From Porphyromonadaceae bacterium (lineage in GTDB: Bacteria > Bacteroidota > Bacteroidia > Bacteroidales > UBA12481): a stretch of 40,942 nt of DNA. Positions 1-7,352 of this stretch are shown here, piece by piece. Location: the NCBI GenBank assembly GCA_007280905.1, contig QYQM01000018.1, positions 1-40,942 on the forward strand. Direction: 5' to 3'. The translations under genes and the position numbers were made by a program. The stretch's first letter is position 1. Every line of letters begins with the position of its first letter. The notes beneath the pieces are model-generated. The model saw nothing but the letters and a program-made list of their open reading frames with translations. It was not told the DNA's origin and ran no database searches.

Positions 1-23
1 AATCAATTTTGTTACTTTGTGTG

Positions 24-91
24 AGCATAAGTCAGAGTTTTATTGTTTATACCGTGGTAGTCTAAATTTAATAAATCCGAAGACTTATGCT
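24..91. repeat. 10-bp inverted repeat flanking the end of the broken ATPase gene
   Basis: AGCATAAGTC at 24-33 is matched by its reverse complement at 82-91, abutting the stop codon of the minus-strand pseudogene. The 48-nt gap between the arms and the lack of a T tract make a simple intrinsic terminator unlikely. It could be chance or the trace of a mobile end. Confidence 0.3.
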
Positions 92-1424
92 TCATTTTAC
101 AAACATAGGACCTTTCGGACTTAATACGGGTATCAGGCACACCCAAATGATTATTATGGCACCAGCTTGTACACTTGCTATGGCACTCACGGTAATTTCA
201 GCATATTTTACATCGACATAAGCAATTAATTTATCAAGTATTTCATCAATGCCTGCAGGGGATAAGATTATCAGTTCTTTCGGAAGCGGAAAAGGTGGTT
301 TTTGCTTAAATTTTTCATGGATTGGTAATGTTACCTGAAACCAGGTCCGCTCATCATCAAAATCGAATAGAGCTTCTGGGGAGTTATGTTGCTGCATTGC
401 CTTCTTGATCGCAGGCAAGCCGGTTGCATTTCCCTCAGTTAACTTAAGTTCTTTTAAAAAATCACCCAGCCGCCGGTTTCGGTAACGCTTGGGAATCGCC
501 CTGCCAGTTGTAAAATCTTCTCTCTTAATGGAGCGGTCGGGGCCACCGGAATTGTACAACAAAATAGCATTGGGTTCAATCCTTATTTTAACCGGCTCCC
601 GTTCCAGGTAATTGCGATGAAACAGGCAGTTGGCCACGGCTTCCTCTAAGGCTATATAGGGATAGTTCCATACCCTTACCGCTTCAGCCTGCATGGGTAC
701 CTTTATAACTTTTTCCTGTAAGATGTTTGTTTTCAACCAGGAGAGAGAGTCAGTTATTTGTTGTTGAACGGGACCTTCGATTGTTTTCTCGATAAATTCT
801 TTGGAATCTGCACCGTTGGGGAAGTACACTATCTCTGCATAAGTGTATGGGAAAGCGGAGATGGTCTTGAACCAGAAGCATTGAAAGATCGTTGATGGCG
901 GCGTGTGTGTTAACCCGGTCGTCAAACGGAATATTGTTGGCTAAAGCAATTAATTCTTCCCTGTCTGTTCCTTTGGCTTCGATCGAACTGGCATATTTAC
1001 GTATAAAGTATTTCCAGATTTTATGTTTGGCTGTAATGGTTTCAGGTACTTCATAGGGTCTTTCGTTACCGGCAAGCACCCATAAAACAATTATGCGCTT
1101 ACCCTCTGCATCCTCTATAAATAACCTGGGAGCATAATAAGGTTTGACAAGGTTATTAAAACCTATCATGTCCTTCTGAATTTCACCGATCTCATTGGTA
1201 GTAAGTCCTTTAATAGGACGAGAAGCAGTTTTTGTTACAGGATCTTCAGCTACCCCAAAAAGAATATAGCCACCACCGGTATTGTCATAGTCATTGGCAA
1301 AAGCACAAATGCTACGATAGGTTGCATCCGGGTTCCAGCCTTCTTTAAACTCGATGCGGTCAGATTCAACCGTTCGTGCGGATAGTAAATCCTCTAAGTT
1401 AATGTGAAGTGCCATTGAATTCAA
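92..1424 (-). pseudogene. Broken Schlafen/AlbA_2-type ATP-binding protein (putative transcriptional regulator family)
   Basis: The N-terminal half (from 1424) reads as an AlbA_2/Schlafen DNA-binding domain, with the hallmark stretch SDRIEFKEGW followed by GGGYILFGV. The C-terminal half (down to 92) reads as the family's HATPase_c_4-like domain, with EAVANCLFHRNY and an ATP-lid-like GNATGLPAIKKAM. The halves lie in different frames. The junction is near 870-890, where the family-like INDLSMLLVQDHL is followed, one frame over, by FPYTYAEIVYFP. From memory of the family about 40-60 residues normally separate these blocks, so an out-of-frame internal deletion is more likely than a single-base error. 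Start ATG at 1424. The hydrophobic tail of the last 30 residues is unusual. Family assignment is good; exact function is unknown. Confidence 0.75.
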
Positions 1425-1588
1425 TCTTTTTCATTGTCTCAACTTGTTCGTGGTTTGCCATGGTACGAAGTTAATGATGTTAGCTAATCCTGGCAATCTG
1501 AATTTTCAGTGTCTAATTCAGCGTTACTTCAGATTGAGCAGCTCACTTGCCATTTTCTCCATTCATAAGGCGGAATTAAAAAGAATGG

Positions 1589-1596
1589 TAATTTTG
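1589..1596 (+). promoter_or_regulatory. Possible -7 element of the AraC-family gene
   Basis: TAATTTTG matches the Bacteroidota -7 consensus TAnnTTTG and ends 5 nt before the ATG at 1602. If used, the transcript would be leaderless or nearly so. No convincing -33 TTTG is present, so this is tentative. Confidence 0.35.
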
Positions 1597-1601
1597 TATA
1601 T

Positions 1602-2732
1602 ATGAAATTCATCTTCCTGATAGCAGCATTTAATGCAATCTTTTTTACGGTTTTACTACTTCAGAAAAGACCCAAGGCTCTTCATGATAAAATATTGATT
1701 TTCTGGTTAATATTTTTGGGACTTTACATCGGAGTGTACGCTTTTTACTCACACGAACTGTTCACCCATTTTCATTTACTGTCGATCAGTCTGATTTCTC
1801 TCCTGATGTTGTTTGGGCCCTTTTTGTACTACTATATTTTAACCTTGGTATCTGATAAACGGCAGGTCCAAAAGAAAGACCTGCTACATGTCGTCCCCTT
1901 TGTGTTGTTCAACCTTTATATACTGATGGCTTCTTTTTCTCCCGGCTTATCGGAAAAGTTAAACATAGAAAAGATTGCTCCGGAGAACAATCCTCCGCTA
2001 CTATTTTTATTCTTTTTGATCATGACCGCTATTTCCGGCACTGTATATTTTTTACTGACCATTAAACTCTTCAAAAAACTCGACATACAGATTTTCAACC
2101 ATTTCTCCAATGCCACAGACATCGATCTTAATTGGATCAGAAAGCTGGTACTTGTTTTTGGTGTCGTATGGACTGCCTTGATTTCAGTTACAGTGATACA
2201 CCATGTTTTTCATATGTTTTCGATGGTCTTTTGTACGGATGGCTTATTCCTGTCGTTATCTGTTTTTGTGCTTCTGATCGGATATTTTGGGCTAAAGCAG
2301 AAAATCATTTATGGCACTGAGGGTGTCATGGTGCCCGGTGATATCACCAAGGTCCAGACCAAATACTCCAGATCCAGGCTCAGTGATCCGGAGGCAAAAC
2401 AACTTGCGGAACAGCTAAAAAAACACATTGAGTCATCAAAATCATACCTGAACCCGGATTTGACTCTTTCTCAATTAGCCACCGAAACAAATATGTCAAG
2501 TCATTTGCTGTCGCAGGTGATCAATGAACAGGTCAAACTCAATTTTTTTGATTTTATCAATCAGTACCGGGTTGAGGAGTTCAAAATAAGAATGGTCGAT
2601 CCCAACTATACACATTTTTCACTCCTGGGCATTGCTTTGGAATGTGGCTTCAACTCAAAATCGGCCTATAACAGGATATTCAAGAAAGTTACCGGTCTTA
2701 CCCCCACTCAATATAAAGGAACCGCCATATAA
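1602..2732 (+). CDS. AraC-family transcriptional regulator with N-terminal multi-TM sensor domain
   Basis: This 376-residue protein has two parts. Residues 1 to about 235 are very hydrophobic, with about seven predicted transmembrane helices starting MKFIFLIAAFNAIFF. Residues about 265-376 form an AraC/XylS double helix-turn-helix domain: LTLSQLATETNMSSHLLSQVIN (first HTH), then the family signature from IALECGFNSKSAYNRIFKKVTGLTPTQYK (second HTH). This architecture is common in Bacteroidota and is thought to sense a membrane-soluble or periplasmic signal. The ligand is unknown. The next gene on the same strand starts 180 bp downstream and is preceded by direct repeats that could be an AraC-type target. 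The start was chosen because the first TM begins right at this ATG. Confidence 0.9.
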   Translation: MKFIFLIAAFNAIFFTVLLLQKRPKALHDKILIFWLIFLGLYIGVYAFYSHELFTHFHLLSISLISLLMLFGPFLYYYILTLVSDKRQVQKKDLLHVVPFVLFNLYILMASFSPGLSEKLNIEKIAPENNPPLLFLFFLIMTAISGTVYFLLTIKLFKKLDIQIFNHFSNATDIDLNWIRKLVLVFGVVWTALISVTVIHHVFHMFSMVFCTDGLFLSLSVFVLLIGYFGLKQKIIYGTEGVMVPGDITKVQTKYSRSRLSDPEAKQLAEQLKKHIESSKSYLNPDLTLSQLATETNMSSHLLSQVINEQVKLNFFDFINQYRVEEFKIRMVDPNYTHFSLLGIALECGFNSKSAYNRIFKKVTGLTPTQYKGTAI

Positions 2733-2766
2733 GGGTTTTTACATACCTCGCTTCATAAATCCGCGC

Positions 2767-2820
2767 GTCCCACTTTATGAACCGGGTACTATGAATACGA
2801 TCTGACAAGTCCCACTTTAT
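2767..2820 (+). repeat. Two 12-bp direct repeats 42 bp apart upstream of the DUF6448 gene
   Basis: GTCCCACTTTAT occurs at 2767-2778 and again at 2809-2820, an offset of 42 bp (about four helical turns). The second copy also forms an imperfect hairpin with the AAGTTGGGG that follows. Direct repeats on one face of the helix fit AraC-family operators, and such a regulator is encoded just upstream. The link to that regulator is inference. Confidence 0.5.
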
Positions 2821-2851
2821 AAGTTGGGGCGATTGCTCCTGTTTCACGCTG

Positions 2852-2859
2852 TAATTTTG
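2852..2859 (+). promoter_or_regulatory. Predicted -7 promoter element for the DUF6448 gene
   Basis: TAATTTTG matches TAnnTTTG and would start a transcript about 50 nt before the ATG at 2914, directly downstream of the direct repeats at 2767-2820. The -33 region has only a weak TTG. Confidence 0.45.
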
Positions 2860-2913
2860 ACCCCGGATTCATTGATGATCCATTTATTAAAAACTAATTG
2901 AAAAATTTATTTT

Positions 2914-3567
2914 ATGAAAACATGTGAAATGAACATGGTGACTGACCACTCAAAAAGCAGTCAAAAAAGGAAAAGTTCTCTAAGAATCGGATTAGCGTCC
3001 TTATTCATTTTCTCATTGTTGAATCTTTCAACAAATGTGACACTCGCTCATTGCGATACAATGGATGGCCCGTTAATTGCAGATGCCAGGAAAGCAATCG
3101 TGCAAAACAATGTAAACTATGCCCTCAAATGGGTTCAGGTTGAAAATGAAACAGAGATTAAAGATGCTTTTACCCTTATGATGAAAGTCAGGGGATTCAG
3201 CCCTGATGCAAAGGCGCTTGCGGAAAAGTACTTTTTTGAAACGCTGGTCAGAATTCACAGAAGTGGAGAAGGAGTACCTTTTACCGGAGTGAAACCATCA
3301 GGAACGCCTATCGATGAAAAAGTACTGGCTGCTGACAAATCAATAGAAGTAGGGAACCTATCTCCACTTAAAGGCCTGGTGTCAGAAAAGGACATGCCGG
3401 AATTGACAGAACGATTTGAAAAAGTGATGTCGTTGAAGAATTTCAATGTCAACAATGTTGAGGCAGGAAGAGAATATATTGAAGCATATGTACAATTTTT
3501 CAAGTTCGCAGAAGGGGAGGTAGAAGGACATGCTGCCCATGGCCATGGAAGTGATTGTCAGAATTAA
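2914..3567 (+). CDS. DUF6448 family exported protein
   Basis: This is a 217-residue protein. Residues about 22-46 form a signal peptide (IGLASLFIFSLLNLSTNVTLA). The mature part opens with HCDTMDGPLI, the signature of DUF6448, and ends in a His-rich tail (HAAHGHGSDC) that may bind a metal. Other family-like blocks are NVNYALKWVQVENE, YFFETLVRIHRSGEG and FNVNNVEAGREYIEAYVQF. The family has no established biochemical role that I know of. It converges with a hemerythrin-like gene and sits near an NO-reductase-like operon, so a role in metal, NO or oxidative stress is possible but only inferred. The first ATG is accepted; later ATGs would shorten the N-region of the signal peptide. Confidence 0.8.
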   Translation: MKTCEMNMVTDHSKSSQKRKSSLRIGLASLFIFSLLNLSTNVTLAHCDTMDGPLIADARKAIVQNNVNYALKWVQVENETEIKDAFTLMMKVRGFSPDAKALAEKYFFETLVRIHRSGEGVPFTGVKPSGTPIDEKVLAADKSIEVGNLSPLKGLVSEKDMPELTERFEKVMSLKNFNVNNVEAGREYIEAYVQFFKFAEGEVEGHAAHGHGSDCQN

Positions 3568-3576
3568 CTAAGATAT

Positions 3577-4017
3577 TTACTTTTCAGTCAATACTCTGTT
3601 GGCCATTGGAAAAAGAACATTCTCTTCCTTTTGAATGTGATTCTGTAGCAGGTTTACATAATTTACCAAGCCCTTTGCGAGAACCTGTTTTGACGATATG
3701 GTGTCCGTATTACATTTTTCCACCGCATCACTAATCTCTTTAATATAACCCCTACCAATGGTGTGCTCATGAAGCATAACCCCTATCGGGCCATTTTCCT
3801 TGGGAATTCCAGCTAATACGAGTGCAGGAAACAGGGATGTTTCTTCCTTACCGTGATGGCATTTATCTGCAAATGTTTTTAGGAAATCAACAATCTCCCC
3901 GATATCTTTTGTATCAAAATCTTTACCTGCTTGAATGTTGTCAGCAATTTTACTCATAATGCCGAGCATTATTTTAATCGCTTTGTGTTCATTGATTAAA
4001 TCTTCTGTTGGTATCAT
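3577..4017 (-). CDS. Hemerythrin-like diiron domain protein
   Basis: This is a 146-residue single-domain protein with the hemerythrin ligand pattern: H11 in INEHKAIKIM, the HHGKEE group near residue 55, H83/H85 in MLHEHTIG, and HIQKEENVLFP near the C-terminus. There is no signal peptide, so it is cytosolic. Hemerythrin domains bind a non-heme diiron centre; relatives carry O2 or respond to NO and oxidative stress. A clear promoter lies upstream (4087-4115). It is transcribed in the same direction as the Rrf2/heme-copper operon but is separated from it by a terminator and has its own promoter. The specific ligand (O2, NO or iron-repair function) cannot be told from sequence. Confidence 0.88.
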   Translation of the reverse strand: MIPTEDLINEHKAIKIMLGIMSKIADNIQAGKDFDTKDIGEIVDFLKTFADKCHHGKEETSLFPALVLAGIPKENGPIGVMLHEHTIGRGYIKEISDAVEKCNTDTISSKQVLAKGLVNYVNLLQNHIQKEENVLFPMANRVLTEK

Positions 4018-4086
4018 AATTCTGATGATTTAAGTTTATCGACAATTGATTTTACATGCTCAATACAAGATTAAATGCCGGTTACC

Positions 4087-4115
4087 CAAAGATAACCTTT
4101 TTAAGCGGAAACAAA
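4087..4115 (-). promoter_or_regulatory. Predicted Bacteroidota promoter of the hemerythrin-like gene
   Basis: On the minus strand TTTG (4112-4115) and TATCTTTG (4087-4094) match the -33 and -7 elements with a 17-bp spacer. The leader would be about 60 nt. Confidence 0.5.
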
Positions 4116-4142
4116 ACGTCTCTTCGATGCATTAAAACGAAA

Positions 4143-4167
4143 AAGCCCGGACCTGGGATCCGGGCTT
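4143..4167 (-). terminator. Intrinsic terminator of the Rrf2-heme-copper operon
   Basis: There is a 9-bp GC-rich inverted repeat (AAGCCCGGA / TCCGGGCTT) with a 7-nt loop. Read on the minus strand it is followed by a run of five T, 29 bp past the stop codon of the heme-copper subunit I gene. Confidence 0.85.
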
Positions 4168-4195
4168 AATCCGATAACAAAACTCTACTGAATTT

Positions 4196-5836
4196 TTATT
4201 TTGCTTCTGTCGGTAACAGCTCTTTCTTGTCCAATCTGGATGGGGTAAAGATTCCGATTACCCCTTTTATTCCTACACTCATAACTATATTGTAAAAGAA
4301 GGCGAGAAATGCCAATAGCAGGAGCGATCCGCATATTGCTGCCAATATCATGTAGAGGTTAAATTCGCCATTGAAATATAGGGTACGCCTGAGCATGCCT
4401 TTCAATCCGGCCATTCCCATGAATGCTCCCATTCCAATTCCTCCGATCAGGTGAGCCCAAAAGTGAAAATTGGCCAGTTTCTGGCTGTACAGCTTGGCGC
4501 CATTGGTAAGTATCGGGAAAAGGAAATAAATGGCAGAGTATAGAGTCATGGTTAATCCAACCAGGATAGCTACATGAACATGAGGCCCGACAATCCACTG
4601 GGTATTGTGCAAGATCCGGTTTAATCCGATATCAGCCTGCATGATTCCGGCTGGAACGGCCAGAGCAAAACCGAGAAGACCCCCGAGTAAAAATTTAAGC
4701 GGATTGGTCATTTTCAGCGGACGGGCGCTCCACAAGGTCGCCAGAGTAATGAAGAATGCTAAGCCTTGTGTGATCAATTCAAAAGCCGTGACTAATTCAC
4801 CGGATACTATCTTGAGCATATTCGGCTGTGCCTGATCGGAGAGCAGGTGATGTGACCAAACTGTCCAGGAAACGACCAGCTCAACCAAGAGTGCCGCCCG
4901 GGCAATATTTTGCATAAACAGTTGCTTCCCCGTGATCAGCGTTGCTAAAAGATACCACGTTCCCGCAACAAAGATGAGCACCAATCCGTCAGCAATCAGA
5001 TCAAGACCCCACCAAAACCAGTTTTTGTACAACAAAGCATCCACAGCGCTGTTTTTCAGATCGAATCCCAATAAATGACCGATCAGGTATACTAAAATCA
5101 GAACTCCGGTAAATAAAATAATACCGGCATTCAGTGCGGTATCAATACTTCCCCGCGCAATGGCTGCAACCGGCAAAGGCACGAGATGTTCCTGTTGTTC
5201 ATCCTTCTTTCTGAATAAATTGGAAAGTCCGGTGACTCCCAGGGCTGAACCCAGCAATGCACCGGATGGCTGTTTTGTCCAGCCATCCGGAGTATAGGTG
5301 ATTGTTTTAAATACGTTGATAACAAAAAACGCAGTTCCTGTCATGACGAGGGCTATCCCGGCAACAAAAAAGGTCCCCCCCAATGGATTGAACTGGGAGA
5401 AATCAGCCGGTAGCGGCCAGTAAAGCGTATATAATGGTGCATAATGCGAGAGAAATCCTGAAAGCCAAAAAACGAAAGTGCCCGAAGCAATCAGGATAAA
5501 GGTCCAGTTAGCCAGTTTAAAGCTCCATAAGGGTTTCTTCATCAGGAACGGAACGAGGAATAGGAAGGCGCCAAACACAATTGAATAGGTGGAACCAAAA
5601 ATCCCAACCAGCGGATGTGCAGTCAGGATGGCAAAATACTGCGGACTGGGAATGGATGAAATGGGTTCAACCTGGTATATCCTCATGATCATTCCTTCGA
5701 TCACCACAATACCGTAATACAGCAAGCCGAAAACTACAAACCGGAGAACCAGCTTTTGCATCGGGGTTAAACCACCAGCCTTAAACAAGCCCTGCTCACC
5801 ATTGAGAAAAGTATCTTTAAAACTCATGTTATTCAA
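4196..5836 (-). CDS. Heme-copper oxidase superfamily subunit I, nitric-oxide-reductase-like variant
   Basis: This is a 546-residue integral membrane protein with about 12 or more TM helices. Superfamily landmarks are the low-spin heme His H74 (LTAHPLVGIFG), the His pair H329-H330 (WSHHLLSD) expected to bind the active-site metal, and H419/H421 (GPHVHVAIL) for high- and low-spin hemes. In the helix-VI motif, oxidases have H-P-E-V-Y and cNOR has W-V-V-H-L-W-V-E-G. Here the sequence is W-W-G-L-D279-L-I-A-D283-G, so Asp replaces the third metal-ligand His and a second Asp replaces the Glu/Tyr position. No candidate cross-linked Tyr is visible in helix VI or VII. Absence of that Tyr is a known trait of NO reductases. 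The gene follows subunit II by 37 bp in an operon led by an Rrf2 regulator. NO reduction is the favoured role; O2 reduction is not excluded. Confidence 0.8.
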   Translation of the reverse strand: MNNMSFKDTFLNGEQGLFKAGGLTPMQKLVLRFVVFGLLYYGIVVIEGMIMRIYQVEPISSIPSPQYFAILTAHPLVGIFGSTYSIVFGAFLFLVPFLMKKPLWSFKLANWTFILIASGTFVFWLSGFLSHYAPLYTLYWPLPADFSQFNPLGGTFFVAGIALVMTGTAFFVINVFKTITYTPDGWTKQPSGALLGSALGVTGLSNLFRKKDEQQEHLVPLPVAAIARGSIDTALNAGIILFTGVLILVYLIGHLLGFDLKNSAVDALLYKNWFWWGLDLIADGLVLIFVAGTWYLLATLITGKQLFMQNIARAALLVELVVSWTVWSHHLLSDQAQPNMLKIVSGELVTAFELITQGLAFFITLATLWSARPLKMTNPLKFLLGGLLGFALAVPAGIMQADIGLNRILHNTQWIVGPHVHVAILVGLTMTLYSAIYFLFPILTNGAKLYSQKLANFHFWAHLIGGIGMGAFMGMAGLKGMLRRTLYFNGEFNLYMILAAICGSLLLLAFLAFFYNIVMSVGIKGVIGIFTPSRLDKKELLPTEAK

Positions 5837-5873
5837 TTTTAAGATTTTAATTATTTATCAGATATTCTGCCTG

Positions 5874-6425
5874 TTACCGGGCAACAACTTTCACAGCATC
5901 TTTCAGGATCATAGCGGCCCCTTTAGGTCCTGAATATTCGGTCGACCGGATCGTATACACCCCCGGTTTACTGAATTGCCAGAGAATATCGTTCCGGTGC
6001 CCGGGAACAACCTGCATTTGAAAGAGCATGGAATTATCGGTCCGGAATAATCCGAAACCATAGGTCAGATCAGCCGAGGTCACATTAAAAAGGACCTTGT
6101 CGTCAACATTTACGACCAGTTTTTCGGATGGCAACCTGAACTGATGATTTTCAACCGAGATATCAAATACCTTATCCGGTTTGATCCCATCGCGGTTTAT
6201 GTCCATCGATGCCCACGGAATAGTGTTAAAGGTTATGATATGAAGGGAAACACCCAATACCACCAGAAGCCCCGTGAAAGAATAGAATAGAGCGTGGCTC
6301 ACTTTGTTACCCCTGCCGGTCCGGGTGACTCTAAAGCCAAACCAGCCGACCAGCAGGATCATTACAATTGCATAGCATGTATAGGCAATTGTTTGTCCGT
6401 TTAGTACAACCTGAGAATCTACCAT
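5874..6425 (-). CDS. Cytochrome oxidase subunit II-like cupredoxin protein lacking CuA ligands
   Basis: This 183-residue protein has two N-terminal TM helices (about 12-32 and 46-66) followed by a cupredoxin-like periplasmic domain (about 85-183). It aligns with COX2 through DLTYGFGLF and STEYSGPKGAAM. In COX2 the CuA site is His, Cys, Glu, Cys, His, Met. Here those positions are Y122, S161, E163, S165, G169 and M172, so only Glu and Met remain and CuA cannot form. Loss of CuA means electrons would not enter through the classical cytochrome-c-to-CuA route; several NO-reductase-type complexes have such a CuA-free subunit II. It lies between the regulator (18-bp gap) and subunit I (37-bp gap) and is surely co-transcribed with both. 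Confidence 0.82.
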   Translation of the reverse strand: MVDSQVVLNGQTIAYTCYAIVMILLVGWFGFRVTRTGRGNKVSHALFYSFTGLLVVLGVSLHIITFNTIPWASMDINRDGIKPDKVFDISVENHQFRLPSEKLVVNVDDKVLFNVTSADLTYGFGLFRTDNSMLFQMQVVPGHRNDILWQFSKPGVYTIRSTEYSGPKGAAMILKDAVKVVAR

Positions 6426-6443
6426 AGCTTTAAGTTTAAGTTA

Positions 6444-6881
6444 TTATTGTTGGTTTGAAATTTCGTAGGATCCCTTATCGGGCGGATTCTTAATCATATC
6501 TGCCAGACTGGTCGTTCGCAGGATTTTTAAAATATTTTCCCTTGCCTCTGCCCATTGTTCATGCATTGCACATGGATTGTCGCGGATACAATTTTCCAAT
6601 CCGAAGATGCAGGAATTCAGAAGCTCCTTTTTTTCAGTCGCAGCCAGGATGTCTATGATATAAATGGAGCCGGCGGTTTTTGCTAGCTTAAACCCTCCAC
6701 CCTTGCCCTTGTCGCTGTTTAATAACCCCGCCTTTGACAAGTTGGTTAACAACCTTCGCAAGTATTGTGGCGGGATATTCAATACTGTGGAGATCTGTTC
6801 TGAAATATATAATGCACTTTCATCCAATGCCATAAATCCCAGGACCCGCAAAGCATATTGACTTGTTTTACTTAAATCCAT
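6444..6881 (-). CDS. Rrf2-family transcriptional repressor with Fe-S ligand cysteines
   Basis: This is a 145-residue Rrf2 protein. The N-terminal winged helix (residues 1-65) has the typical start MDLSKTSQYALRVL and the wing KGKGGGFKLAK. The cluster-binding loop holds C91, C98 and C104 (C-x6-C-x5-C), like the three-Cys sets of IscR and NsrR. Members of this family sense NO, Fe-S status or redox. It is the first gene of a minus-strand operon with the two heme-copper subunits, and its start codon lies next to a palindrome (6887-6900) placed just downstream of a strong promoter. Autoregulated repression relieved by NO or cluster damage is the likely logic. Whether it is a true NsrR equivalent is not proven. 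Confidence 0.9.
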   Translation of the reverse strand: MDLSKTSQYALRVLGFMALDESALYISEQISTVLNIPPQYLRRLLTNLSKAGLLNSDKGKGGGFKLAKTAGSIYIIDILAATEKKELLNSCIFGLENCIRDNPCAMHEQWAEARENILKILRTTSLADMIKNPPDKGSYEISNQQ

Positions 6882-6886
6882 AAATG

Positions 6887-6900
6887 ATACCTCTTGGTAT
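6887..6900. promoter_or_regulatory. Palindromic operator, likely bound by the Rrf2 regulator
   Basis: ATACC-TCTT-GGTAT is a perfect inverted repeat with a 4-nt spacer, 5 bp upstream of the Rrf2 start codon and just downstream of the -7 box at 6911-6918. A repressor bound here would block initiation or clearance. That Rrf2 binds it is inference. Confidence 0.6.
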
Positions 6901-6910
6901 TATTATATCT

Positions 6911-6941
6911 CAAATATAGTTGTTGTTAATTAAAAAACAAA
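6911..6941 (-). promoter_or_regulatory. Predicted promoter of the Rrf2-heme-copper operon
   Basis: On the minus strand TTTG (6938-6941) and TATATTTG (6911-6918) are exact matches to the Bacteroidota -33 and -7 elements with a 19-bp spacer. This is the best promoter in the window. Confidence 0.75.
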
Positions 6942-7049
6942 CAGGAGAGGATCTTATTTGGCGGGTCAGAGGAAAAGCGTTAAGAAAGACAACGGTGGAG
7001 ATTGGTTTGCTCAAGTGATTTCTGCAACAGAATTTCTTACCTTTGCCTT

Positions 7050-7352
7050 ATGAGCATTATTGAAAAAAAACATTGACATCATTCATGATTTGTGCAGAAG
7101 ACACAATGTAATGCGGCTATACGTTTTTGGTTCTGTTCTGACTGATAGATTTCAAATCAATAGTGATATAGATTTTGTCGTTGATTTCACCGGGGTGGAT
7201 TTGTTTGATTATGCTGATAACTATTTTGATTTAAAATATTCCTTGGAGCTTTTATTTAAAAGAGAGATAGAGATTTACTAGAAGAAAAAGCTATAAATAA
7301 TCCATACTTACGACAATCCATTGATTCATCAAAACAGCTTATCTATGGATAA
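7050..7352 (+). pseudogene. MNT-type nucleotidyltransferase antitoxin (MntA-like), broken by two frameshifts
   Basis: The minimal nucleotidyltransferase motif G-S-x10-D-x-D is intact in the central frame (GSVLTDRFQINSDIDFVVD). The natural start appears to be ATG 7050 (MSIIEK), which leaves the MNT frame because of a run of eight A at 7063-7070 where seven would keep it open. Near 7268-7272 a 2-nt surplus in a GAGA repeat ends the frame early. Skipping it restores a family-typical tail, LLEEKAINNPYLRQSID, ending at TAA 7352. The restored gene overlaps the following HEPN start by 8 nt, as is usual for MNT/HEPN pairs. TACCTTTG at 7038-7045 could be a -7 element giving a leaderless mRNA. Confidence 0.7.

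Noticed and set aside
5874-6425. A functional CuA-bearing cytochrome c oxidase subunit II
   Set aside because: All Cys and His ligand positions are substituted.
7060-7281. A TTG-started 73-residue nucleotidyltransferase gene
   Set aside because: The TTG start is an artefact of the A8 frame break; family alignment places the start at ATG 7050 and the end at 7352.
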